Source: Pseudalkalibacillus sp052246725 | Lineage (GTDB): Bacteria > Bacillota > Bacilli > Bacillales > Fictibacillaceae | Assembly (NCBI GenBank): GCA_052246725.1 | Contig: JBQQCL010000002.1 | Direction: 5' to 3' (one strand) | DNA: 64,000 nucleotides | Shown: positions 1 to 6,923 of the stretch, one piece after another | Layout: each line of letters begins with the position of its first letter | Position numbering within the stretch: the stretch's first letter is position 1 | Position numbers and translations under genes: made by a program | Notes under the pieces: model-generated | The model's database searches: none | What the model saw: the letters and a program-made list of their open reading frames with translations, nothing else | Told to the model about the DNA's origin: nothing

Positions 1-1
1 A

Positions 2-85
2 AAATATGCAACTGAAGTCGGTGAGGAATTTTCCCCCTCTGATGACGATCTGTTGAATGAAAATGATGAAAAGAAGAAAAAGTGA
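2..85 (+). CDS. 3' end of an unidentified CDS (partial)
   Basis: An open frame enters from the left edge and stops with TGA at 83-85, leaving 27 C-terminal codons. The tail is very acidic and then lysine-rich, ending in four lysines. A strong hairpin terminator overlaps the stop codon, which supports this being a real gene end. The family cannot be recognised from this fragment. Confidence 0.55.
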   Translation, partial: KYATEVGEEFSPSDDDLLNENDEKKKK

Positions 86-105
86 CCATGTCCGGTCACT
101 TTTTC
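77..105 (+). terminator. Bidirectional Rho-independent terminator
   Basis: AAAAGTGACC and GGTCACTTTT form a 10-bp stem with a short loop and T runs on both sides. It lies between the converging partial gene at the left edge and the NRDE gene, so it can serve both. Confidence 0.8.
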
Positions 106-869
106 TATTCTTGTATGCGAAAGGTAAGATGAACGTTGTGTTTTTCTCCAGCAGTCAAACTGCGTTCCCTGAAATCCATCAGTTGATTCTTATTAATAGT
201 CATAACTGTAGAAGAGCGTGTCCCATATTTTTCGGTTTGGATAAATATAGATGAGAGCTTTTCTTCCCAGTCTATTCCGATTCCGGTCTCAGGTAGTTCA
301 CTCCGGACAGCTCGATCTCGGTTATTCAAAAGTTCAAACAAGCAGTCTCTGTCAATGTCATCTGCTTTCCTTAGGCATTCCTCCATGTCCAACTTCCCTT
401 TCTCTACTTTAGGCCACGGTGTATCTAATAAATGATTGCTAAGTCCATAAATCCCTGGGATCAGTCTTTTTATTTCATTCTGGACATTAGAATAATACCA
501 TAGTGAATCTGTGTTTCCGACAATCAGGTTGAACCCCTGAAAATTGTCACGCTTTTCTTTTAATCTATGTAAGAAATTTTCTGGAGCGTAGAGTGAGGAT
601 AAATAATCCCGAATGATGTGTCCTCTTGAAGTTTTATTGGTTACGGATTCGGAAGGATCACGATAATTTGTCAACGCAGCAAACCGACCATTCTTTGTAA
701 TCCCTATCCATGTTCCCAATTGTTTTAAATCCCTCCCAGCCAAAATCATCGGTTCATCTTCCCAAAAATGCGCCGGAGCAGTCGGTCTATCATAAAATTC
801 ATCTCGGTTCGCTGCTATGACTAATGGATACTCTTGGTGCTTTTTATAAGCGAAAAATAACACACACAT
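105..869 (-). CDS. NRDE (TANGO2-like) family protein
   Basis: This 254-residue protein belongs to the NRDE/TANGO2 family, named for the Asn-Arg-Asp-Glu motif, seen here as ANRDEFYDRP at about residues 20-29. The family has a predicted Ntn-hydrolase-like fold and no settled bacterial function; animal TANGO2 has been linked to heme and lipid handling. I start at the ATG giving MCVLFFAYKK, because AAGGG lies 9 nt upstream and the family begins with Met-Cys. The longer frame up to 893 lacks a better ribosome binding site. The gene is alone and ends in the shared terminator. Confidence 0.85.
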   Translation of the reverse strand: MCVLFFAYKKHQEYPLVIAANRDEFYDRPTAPAHFWEDEPMILAGRDLKQLGTWIGITKNGRFAALTNYRDPSESVTNKTSRGHIIRDYLSSLYAPENFLHRLKEKRDNFQGFNLIVGNTDSLWYYSNVQNEIKRLIPGIYGLSNHLLDTPWPKVEKGKLDMEECLRKADDIDRDCLFELLNNRDRAVRSELPETGIGIDWEEKLSSIFIQTEKYGTRSSTVMTINKNQLMDFRERSLTAGEKHNVHLTFRIQE

Positions 870-935
870 CCGTTTAATTCCCTTCATGTACATGGTTTAG
901 CAAATCAGTATAATTTGTTCTTCTTTACAATTCTT

Positions 936-1382
936 TCAAGTACTCAAGAAATAAAAGAAATGATCTTTATCTTTATTGTATCCGTATTTCTCGTAAAGTT
1001 GCTGCGCACCTGTGTTGTCGTGAGCGGTTTCCAAAAGAATCCCAGCTGAAGCAGTCTGTAGGGATAATTCTTCGGCCTTTGATAACAGCTTTTCACCGAC
1101 CCCTTTCCTTCTGTAAGCCGGTTCGACGTATAAATCATTCAGCAACCATTGTCTTTTCAAACCAACAGATGTAAAGATCGGATATAATTGTACAAAGCCC
1201 ATAAGGGTGTCAATTTCATCATCCTTCATTGCTAAATAGATCACTGACTCCTCGTTTTTTATCCGTTCTCGCAGGAATGTTCTACTCCCTTCAATATCAG
1301 CGGTTTTACCATAAAAGACACGATACTTATCAAAAAGTTCAGCAAGCTTATCCAGCTCATTCAAAGTAGCTTGTTTAATCAA
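936..1382 (-). CDS. GNAT-family N-acetyltransferase
   Basis: This 148-residue protein has the GNAT fold. The acetyl-CoA pyrophosphate-binding motif is visible as RRKGVGEKLL near residue 92, preceded by the LNDLYVEPAYR strand, and followed by the C-terminal LYEKYGY motif. It should transfer an acetyl group from acetyl-CoA to an amine, but the substrate is unknown. A TTG start at 1382 (MIKQAT) is chosen because AGGAG sits about 10 nt upstream and the family normally begins with this beta strand; an upstream TTG at 1403 would overlap that site. Confidence 0.8.
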   Translation of the reverse strand: MIKQATLNELDKLAELFDKYRVFYGKTADIEGSRTFLRERIKNEESVIYLAMKDDEIDTLMGFVQLYPIFTSVGLKRQWLLNDLYVEPAYRRKGVGEKLLSKAEELSLQTASAGILLETAHDNTGAQQLYEKYGYNKDKDHFFYFLST

Positions 1383-1417
1383 AATTGTGGACACTCCTCT
1401 CAAATAAAAGTAAAAAA

Positions 1418-1530
1418 ATGCTGTTTTCTAAAAGTCTATTGCTAATTGCAGGCAGACAAGAAATTGTATGAATCCTGGTCCAGCAGCGGAAAGCGAGTAT
1501 TTTTCCCATTTGTAGAAAACAACACTCTCA
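1418..1530. repeat. Decayed short copy of the GGCTG-type repeat
   Basis: The ends TGCTGTTTTCTAAAAGTCTATTGCT and the inverted GTTGTTTTCTAC resemble the terminal inverted repeats of the 465-bp elements described below. The interior keeps a fragment resembling the TCCAGGA...CGCTTTCCGC core in reverse. It looks like a degraded internal-deletion derivative. Confidence 0.45.
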
Positions 1531-1537
1531 ACAAAAA

Positions 1538-1575
1538 AAGAAAAAAAGACAACCACTTTAATTATGGTTGCCTCT
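1538..1575 (-). terminator. Terminator of the small membrane protein gene
   Basis: On the minus strand GGCAACCAT and GTGGTTGTC form a stem around AATTAAA, followed by a run of seven T. It lies just past the stop of the gene ending at 1593. Confidence 0.7.
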
Positions 1576-1592
1576 CATGATTGACGCAAGCG

Positions 1593-1778
1593 TTATGCTT
1601 TTTTTACCAGCAACTTGACAGCTTTGAATATGAGGACTGCAGCAAAAACGATAACAGTTATAATTCCAATAATGTCCAATGCCGGGTCGAAGCTTTCTAA
1701 GAAGGTACCATCCAATGACAATTTCAACAGGAGGAAACCAGCAACTAAAGCTGCAAAATATGTGAGATTCCCATCCAT
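1593..1778 (-). CDS. Small two-helix membrane protein, unknown
   Basis: This is a 61-residue protein with two hydrophobic helices (about residues 7-24 and 35-55) and a basic C-terminus, KLLVKKA. The start is the ATG at 1778, which has GGAGGAG 8 nt upstream; a GTG three codons earlier would sit on the ribosome binding site itself. No family is recognised. It is divergent from the DUF1761-type gene and has its own terminator. Confidence 0.65.
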   Translation of the reverse strand: MDGNLTYFAALVAGFLLLKLSLDGTFLESFDPALDIIGIITVIVFAAVLIFKAVKLLVKKA

Positions 1779-1882
1779 ATCAGCCACTCCTCCTTCCTTT
1801 TCAGATTTAAAAAATGAAAAAGGTGAGTGGTGAATTTTATGCAGAATATTCTAAAAATATTCATTTGAATAGACAAAGTTCG

Positions 1883-1891
1883 TGCTATAAT
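1883..1891 (+). promoter_or_regulatory. Extended -10 promoter
   Basis: TGCTATAAT is an extended -10 sequence (TGnTATAAT) about 50 nt before the TTG start at 1943. A TTGAAT at 1865-1870 is only 15 bp away, so the extended motif is the main support. Confidence 0.5.
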
Positions 1892-1942
1892 ACTAGTAAG
1901 ATGTTGGTACAAATATACTATTTATGCAGGAGGTATGATCAT

Positions 1943-2353
1943 TTGGACATAGCACATATCAGTATTCTTGGAATTGCACTTGCTGCAGTAGCGAACTCAA
2001 TGATCGGTGCACTTTGGTATTCTCCTCTCTTATTTGCGAATATCTGGATGGAAACGGTCAAGAAAACCAGAGAAGACATCTCTTCATCTAGCGCAAATTT
2101 AGGTTACCTGCTTACTTTTCTAGGGAGCATTATATCTGCATACGTCCTGTCACTACTTATACAACTTTTTGATCCAATTACATTATGGAGTGGAGCAACA
2201 CTTGGATTCTTGGCGGGAATAGGATTTTCTGTCGTACGAGAAATCTCCCCTACGATATTTGAAGGGCGTAATACTGTGCTGTTCTTCATAAGCGCAGGGT
2301 ATCATGTTGTTTCCCTTACAATAATGGGGACAATTGTGGCAGCTTTTACATAG
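1943..2353 (+). CDS. DUF1761-type membrane protein
   Basis: This 136-residue integral membrane protein has four predicted helices. The N-terminal segment contains NSMIGALWYSPLLFANIWM, matching the hallmark of DUF1761 proteins (small membrane proteins of unknown function). The start is TTG at 1943 because a perfect AGGAGG lies 9 nt upstream; the longer frame from 1814 runs through the promoter region. A strong terminator follows directly. Family assignment is from motif recognition only. Confidence 0.75.
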   Translation: MDIAHISILGIALAAVANSMIGALWYSPLLFANIWMETVKKTREDISSSSANLGYLLTFLGSIISAYVLSLLIQLFDPITLWSGATLGFLAGIGFSVVREISPTIFEGRNTVLFFISAGYHVVSLTIMGTIVAAFT

Positions 2354-2391
2354 AAAAAACACTTCGGCTTTTCAGCGGAAGTGTTTTTACC
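2354..2391 (+). terminator. Bidirectional terminator
   Basis: AAAACACTTC and GAAGTGTTTT pair around CGGCTTTTCAGCG, with T or A runs on both sides. It lies between the converging DUF1761 gene and sodC. Confidence 0.8.
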
Positions 2392-2407
2392 AAACGAAAG
2401 AGGTAAT

Positions 2408-3004
2408 TTACGAACCGTGACTGATTACACCACATGCTGATCGATCTCCAGCATCTCCTGAAGGTTGTGATTTATGATCATCTGCTTTTTCATGGATGAT
2501 CAATGTGGTGCCATCAGATCCAATCAATGAGTTTTCTTCACCACTTTTAAGTGTAACCTTCTCAGTGGTTATATCCGTTTCCACCGTTCCATCTTCTCCC
2601 ACTTGAAGGTTTGGAAGATCTCCGGCATGTGGACCATCTTCTTGCTCACCATGACTTACATCAGTAGGGTTGAAATGATCTCCAGCTGATTTGAAATCCG
2701 GCTCTTCGCAAACTCCTTTCTCATGAATGTGAAAACCATGTTTGCCAGGTGATAGGTTGGACGCTTTAATCTTGATCACAACGCCTGAAAACTGTTGCTC
2801 CAAATCAGCTGTCCCAACTTTTTCCCCTTCTCCATTCTTCAGTTCGACTGAAATAGGTACGACTTCATCCCTAGTATTCCCTTCATTCTCTTTTCCGCTT
2901 AATGATGTATCTTCTGAATCACTGCCCTCATCATTATCAACACCGCATGCGTTGAGAATTACAAATACGATAATTACGAGTAAAAAGGATAGCCAACATT
3001 TCAT
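2408..3004 (-). CDS. sodC: Cu/Zn superoxide dismutase lipoprotein
   Basis: This 198-residue protein has a lipoprotein signal (hydrophobic stretch, lipobox LNAC with Cys20), so it should be anchored outside the membrane. It is followed by an acidic Ser/Glu linker and a Cu/Zn superoxide dismutase domain. Metal ligands can be read off: GFHIHE (two Cu His), AGDHFNP (bridging His), SHGE, PHAGD (Zn His and Asp) and IIHEKADD (last Cu His). The disulfide cysteines are in GVCEEPDF and SACGV. It should dismutate superoxide to peroxide and oxygen. Unlike what is reported for B. subtilis YojM, no copper ligand appears replaced. The ribosome binding site AAGGGGGG precedes the ATG. Confidence 0.9.
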   Translation of the reverse strand: MKCWLSFLLVIIVFVILNACGVDNDEGSDSEDTSLSGKENEGNTRDEVVPISVELKNGEGEKVGTADLEQQFSGVVIKIKASNLSPGKHGFHIHEKGVCEEPDFKSAGDHFNPTDVSHGEQEDGPHAGDLPNLQVGEDGTVETDITTEKVTLKSGEENSLIGSDGTTLIIHEKADDHKSQPSGDAGDRSACGVISHGS

Positions 3005-3103
3005 AACAGTCCCCCCTTACATTTTGTGTTATAACACCGTTCACAAAATCATAAGAGTTTAAACTTATTTCAATTAAAATAGGCTATTTACCTAATTAAT
3101 GCA

Positions 3104-3433
3104 TTAAATGATATCAACGTCATTCCAGTCAGGTTCATAGCGGTATACAGATAGATCCACTTTATCTTGGGCAGACAGCTTAATTCCCTCCTGTTCCAGG
3201 GCAGTAAGTTGGAGATTTCTTTGTTGTTCATCCTTTATTGCAATTTCTCCTTTTGCATTGATGACTCTGTGCCATGGCAGTTCATATGCCTGGCTCATTG
3301 TATGAAGGATGCGCACGACTTGTCTTGCTCCCCGTGGACTCCCGGCTAGTCTTGCAATCTGTCCATATGTCATTACTTTACCCGCAGGTATATTTTGTAT
3401 GATCGTGATTACTTTTTCAGTAAATGGCTGCAC
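3104..3433 (-). CDS. Alkyltransferase-like (ATL) DNA-damage protein
   Basis: This 109-residue protein matches the DNA-binding domain of O6-alkylguanine-DNA methyltransferase: TYGQIARLAG at about 23-32, the RQVVRIL recognition segment, and an active-site loop. The loop reads PWHRVI where the methyltransferase has PCHRVI. Replacement of the acceptor Cys by Trp defines the ATL (YbaZ-like) family, which binds O6-alkylguanine and hands it to nucleotide excision repair without removing the alkyl group. The start is GTG, with AGGAGGGG about 12 nt upstream. It is monocistronic. Confidence 0.9.
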   Translation of the reverse strand: MQPFTEKVITIIQNIPAGKVMTYGQIARLAGSPRGARQVVRILHTMSQAYELPWHRVINAKGEIAIKDEQQRNLQLTALEQEGIKLSAQDKVDLSVYRYEPDWNDVDII

Positions 3434-3808
3434 CTCTGAATTTTTCCCCTCCTTTTAAGTAGGTTGTTTATAATAGGTTGTTGTTAATTGTGATAAGGAA
3501 ACGAATTGAAACCGCTAGAATTGAATTATACGAGATTCCTGCGGAAAGCGATTGAATTTCATAATTGTGAAAACAACCTATATTCAAATTAGCTTTTAAA
3601 TAAGTCTATCTTATCAAATAGAAAGGAGACTTCTTTTTATTCCTAGATACTTTCAATAGTAGGTCAATGATATCCTGCTATCAAAAGGTAGAGGTTGCTT
3701 CATATTTCTTAAGTCTCCTTGCTAAAACAGTTTCGGAAAAATCTTAGTAAATCAGCCCATTTATTCACAAATAACGGCTCTGGTGTCCGTTACGAGTTCA
3801 GAACATCC
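3434..3808. other. Intergenic region with repeat debris and a long inverted repeat
   Basis: No gene is supported here. Positions about 3460-3590 hold a decayed GGTTGTTTT...AAAACAACC element with a CCTGCGGAAAGCG fragment related to the mobile repeats. AAGGAGACTT (3622-3631) and its exact complement AAGTCTCCTT (3711-3720) flank 79 bp of unexplained A+T-rich sequence. Confidence 0.5.
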
Positions 3809-3848
3809 ATGAAAACCAAAGAGGCTGCCCCCTGGGACAACCTCCTCC
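3809..3848 (-). terminator. Terminator of the trp operon
   Basis: On the minus strand GAGGTTGTCCC pairs with GGGGCAGCCTC (with wobbles), followed by TTTGGTTTT. It starts immediately after the trpEG stop codon. Confidence 0.7.
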
Positions 3849-3849
3849 G

Positions 3850-6033
3850 TCATACTGAAATTTTTTCCCGTGATTTATCCAGTTCCTTCATCACGTTATA
3901 GATGATGCGGATACCGACATCTCCATCAGAACTGACAATTGATTCTGGATGGAACTGTACGGCGGTTATCGGGAGAGATTTATGTTCGACCGCCATTGGG
4001 ATATCATCCTGGGATAATCCAGTCAATATTAGGCTTTCAGGAATATGTTCTGCATAGATTGAATGATAGCGGCTCGCCTGAAACTGATTCGGCAATCCCT
4101 CAAACATCTTGCTTGAATTCAATTGAGTAATGGTTGAGGTTTTTCCATGTTGCGGATAATCCAGTAATTCCAAGCTCCCTCCAAAATACTCGACGATTCC
4201 TTGAAAACCTAGACATACACCGAAGATAGGAATCTCTTTTTCGATACATAAGCGGAGTGTTGACCACATATCAAATTGTGCAGGGGTTCCCGGCCCAGGA
4301 GAAAGGACGACCAGATCAAAAGTGTTTTGGAATCGCAGCATCTCTCTCGCTTTTTCGGCTCGATAGGTGACCACATGCGCACCAGTCTGTTTGAAGTAGT
4401 TCGCTAATGTATGGACAAATGAATCATCATGATCGACAATCAACACGTTCTTCGACTCTCCTGGCAACTGGTTGTCGCGAGCATCCTCAGTCTTGATAGG
4501 TTCACGGATCGCTTTTATAAGTCCTGCTGCTTTTGTCAGTGTTTCCTGTTCTTCATCTTCGGGAATCGAATCATAAAGTAATGTTGCACCTACCCGAATT
4601 TCAGCGGTCTGATTTTTTATCCGGATTGTTCTCAACGTCAATCCAGTATTCAAATCCCCATTGAAACTGTACCAACCTACAGCGCCTCCATACCAGCCTC
4701 TTGGAGAATCTTCGTGTTCTTCGATCCATTTTATTGCTGCTTTTTTCGGAGCACCGGTTACGGTTACAGCCCACATATGCGTCAAAAATGCATCCAATGC
4801 ATCAAATTCTGGCCTTAAATACCCCTCAACGTGATCGACAGTATGGATCAGGTGTGAGTACATTTCGATCTGCCTTCTGCCGATGACATTCACCGATCCT
4901 GGCAAGCAAATTCTCGACTTGTCATTCCGGTCCACATCGGTACACATTGTCAGTTCTTCTTCATCTTTTTTCGAGTTCAATAGTTTCCGGATCTGATCAG
5001 CGTCTTCTAATGCGTTTTTCCCGCGTTTGATCGTGCCAGAAATCGGACACGTTTCGATCCGGTTTCCTTCAACACGTACATACATTTCAGGTGAAGAACC
5101 GACCAGATGTTCATCGCCTAGATTGATGATGAACCCATATGGACTAGGATTGATTTGCTGTAGTCGTTCAAACACTTCTGAAGGTGGAGTTTCACATTTT
5201 TCATATAAGGTTTGTGAAGGTACGACTTCGAACATATCACCCCGTTTAAACCGTTTTCGAGCTTCATCCACTAATCGGGCATATTTACCTGGTTGATACT
5301 CATTAAATGTTGTAGCGGTGATTGATTGGCCGGGATTACGTGCACCGTTCCGTTTCAATCCTTCCGTTTTGAGTGACTCGAATCTAAAATCGTAGGATAA
5401 CTGGTAAGCATGATCAGATTGATGATCCACCACTACGATTTCATCGGGTAAGAAGAGTTTTATATCTTCTTCATTGGCACCTCTCTGTTGTTTAAGATCA
5501 ATCGACTCGAATTGAAAAACCAGGTCATAGCCAAAGGCTCCGTATAGGCCTAAAAAAGTATCTTCATCTGAATAAAATAAATCTTTAAGTGTTCGGACAA
5601 CGTTGAAAATAGACGGTTGTCTGCTGCGTTCCTCTTCAGGATAAACTGCATTAGATTTTACAATTGAAGCTTTGATTTGTGAGTCGGTTTTTTCAAACGA
5701 GCCGATTTCATTACGTGTACTTAATCGCTCCGAGATCATTTGAAGTAATATTTTACCTCTATAATTCAAAGCATTGATCGTAAAGTCCAGTCCTTTCGCT
5801 CTTATTTCTAGAGGTGGGTTGATGAAACCGACATCCCATCTAGAATATCGACCTGGGTATTCATATCGGCTTGAATAAAGGGCTCCCTGGTAGTGGTCAA
5901 TATCTTTTAAGATTCTTGATACAGCCTCGCCTGGATCAAGTGATATTTGCGTACGGGTAATCTGAATGCCGCCTGCTGTATCATAATTTTTAATTTCTTC
6001 CGGTTGGTGATTTGATTTGGAAAGTCGTTGCAA
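3850..6033 (-). CDS. trpEG: Fused anthranilate synthase TrpE-TrpG
   Basis: This 727-residue fusion converts chorismate and glutamine to anthranilate, the first step of tryptophan synthesis. Residues 1 to about 505 are the TrpE part: N-terminal SSRYEYPGRYSRWD, then CPISGT, DVDRNDKSR and TVTGAPKK of the chorismate-binding core. From about 525 comes a class I glutamine amidotransferase: NVLIVDHDDSF, SPGPGTP, the nucleophile in GVCLGFQG and the His-Glu pair in FHPES. The N-terminal style matches the fused TrpE(G) of rhizobia, not the separate TrpE and PabA/TrpG of B. subtilis. The start is TTG, 7 nt after AAAGGAGG. It is the last gene of the operon, 95 nt after trpA. Confidence 0.95.
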   Translation of the reverse strand: MQRLSKSNHQPEEIKNYDTAGGIQITRTQISLDPGEAVSRILKDIDHYQGALYSSRYEYPGRYSRWDVGFINPPLEIRAKGLDFTINALNYRGKILLQMISERLSTRNEIGSFEKTDSQIKASIVKSNAVYPEEERSRQPSIFNVVRTLKDLFYSDEDTFLGLYGAFGYDLVFQFESIDLKQQRGANEEDIKLFLPDEIVVVDHQSDHAYQLSYDFRFESLKTEGLKRNGARNPGQSITATTFNEYQPGKYARLVDEARKRFKRGDMFEVVPSQTLYEKCETPPSEVFERLQQINPSPYGFIINLGDEHLVGSSPEMYVRVEGNRIETCPISGTIKRGKNALEDADQIRKLLNSKKDEEELTMCTDVDRNDKSRICLPGSVNVIGRRQIEMYSHLIHTVDHVEGYLRPEFDALDAFLTHMWAVTVTGAPKKAAIKWIEEHEDSPRGWYGGAVGWYSFNGDLNTGLTLRTIRIKNQTAEIRVGATLLYDSIPEDEEQETLTKAAGLIKAIREPIKTEDARDNQLPGESKNVLIVDHDDSFVHTLANYFKQTGAHVVTYRAEKAREMLRFQNTFDLVVLSPGPGTPAQFDMWSTLRLCIEKEIPIFGVCLGFQGIVEYFGGSLELLDYPQHGKTSTITQLNSSKMFEGLPNQFQASRYHSIYAEHIPESLILTGLSQDDIPMAVEHKSLPITAVQFHPESIVSSDGDVGIRIIYNVMKELDKSREKISV

Positions 6034-6128
6034 AACGCTACCTCCTTTTGAAAGGAGACATGGAAAAGAATCATGCTGTTTGTCTAATCCTGTCTCTGCT
6101 CAGCTCATCTCGATTTTTGTATCCTTTA
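6034..6128 (-). promoter_or_regulatory. Putative TRAP site and SD-hiding hairpin before trpEG
   Basis: On the minus strand, from 6112 down to 6083, GAG-AU-GAG-CU-GAG-CA-GAG is followed by CAG and UAG triplets. This is the spaced (G/U)AG pattern bound by TRAP. Nearer the gene, CTCCTT and AAGGAG (6042-6057) form a hairpin with a TCAA loop that buries the trpEG Shine-Dalgarno. GAGACA inside the TRAP-like site (6096-6091) is exactly complementary to TGTCTC (6060-6055) on the hairpin's 5' arm, so the two structures exclude each other. I infer tryptophan-dependent translational control of trpEG, as for trpE and trpG in B. subtilis. Confidence 0.7.
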
Positions 6129-6923
6129 CTATACGCCAGCCTTTTCTTTCGTTAATGAAGAAATATAGGATCCGAATGTTTTTTTCCAGTTTTTTGGGTT
6201 TTCCATACGGAGCTCATGAACTTTCCGGATGATCGAGCTTCCGATGATGACGCCATCACAGACCTTACCGACTTCAATGAATTGTGCACGTGTTGAGATA
6301 CCGAATCCTAATGCAACCGGAATGTCTGTAAATGATTTCGCTTCTCTTAACAAGCGCTTCGTTTCTGGATGGAAATCCTTCCGTTCCCCAGTAACACCGA
6401 GAGAAGATACACAATATAAAAAGCCCTGTGATTCTTGAGCGATATGGTATAACCGCTCTGGAGATGTGGTTGGTGCAACTAAAGAAATGTAACTGATATG
6501 TTCCTCTCGACAACGCTGTCTAAGTGATTCACTTTCCTCAAAAGGTAGATCCGGTATCAGCAATCCATCAACATCATTTTCTTTTGCCAGGGTGAAAAAC
6601 CGCTCTTCCCCCAATTGCAGAAATGGGTTGATGTAGGTAAATATCAGAACTGGAATTTCAAGCCCTTGCTCTCGCATCTGTTTTACCAGCTGCATAGCTT
6701 TCTCAATCGTCATTCCTTTCGCCCGTTTGGCAGCTTCTTGGATGACAGGTCCATCTGCAAGAGGATCTGAATAAGGAATGCCAAGCTCCAATACATCTGC
6801 CCCTTCATCTTGTAAAAGAAGTGCCAACTCGATTGTTTCTTCAGGTGATGGATCCCCTGCCATGATGAATGGGATGAACAGTGGTTTCGCTTTTGTCTTT
6901 AATTCTTCAAAACGTGCACTCAT
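6129..6923 (-). CDS. trpA: Tryptophan synthase alpha chain
   Basis: This 264-residue TIM barrel cleaves indole-3-glycerol phosphate to indole and glyceraldehyde 3-phosphate and feeds indole to TrpB. Visible motifs are ADVLELGIPYSDPLADGP with the catalytic Glu and Asp at about residues 46 and 57, the substrate loop GLLIPDLPFEE, SLGVTG, and the phosphate-binding GFGIST/GVIIGSS ends. Its start overlaps the trpB stop by 4 nt (ATGA), so the two are translationally coupled. Confidence 0.98.
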   Translation of the reverse strand: MSARFEELKTKAKPLFIPFIMAGDPSPEETIELALLLQDEGADVLELGIPYSDPLADGPVIQEAAKRAKGMTIEKAMQLVKQMREQGLEIPVLIFTYINPFLQLGEERFFTLAKENDVDGLLIPDLPFEESESLRQRCREEHISYISLVAPTTSPERLYHIAQESQGFLYCVSSLGVTGERKDFHPETKRLLREAKSFTDIPVALGFGISTRAQFIEVGKVCDGVIIGSSIIRKVHELRMENPKNWKKTFGSYISSLTKEKAGV

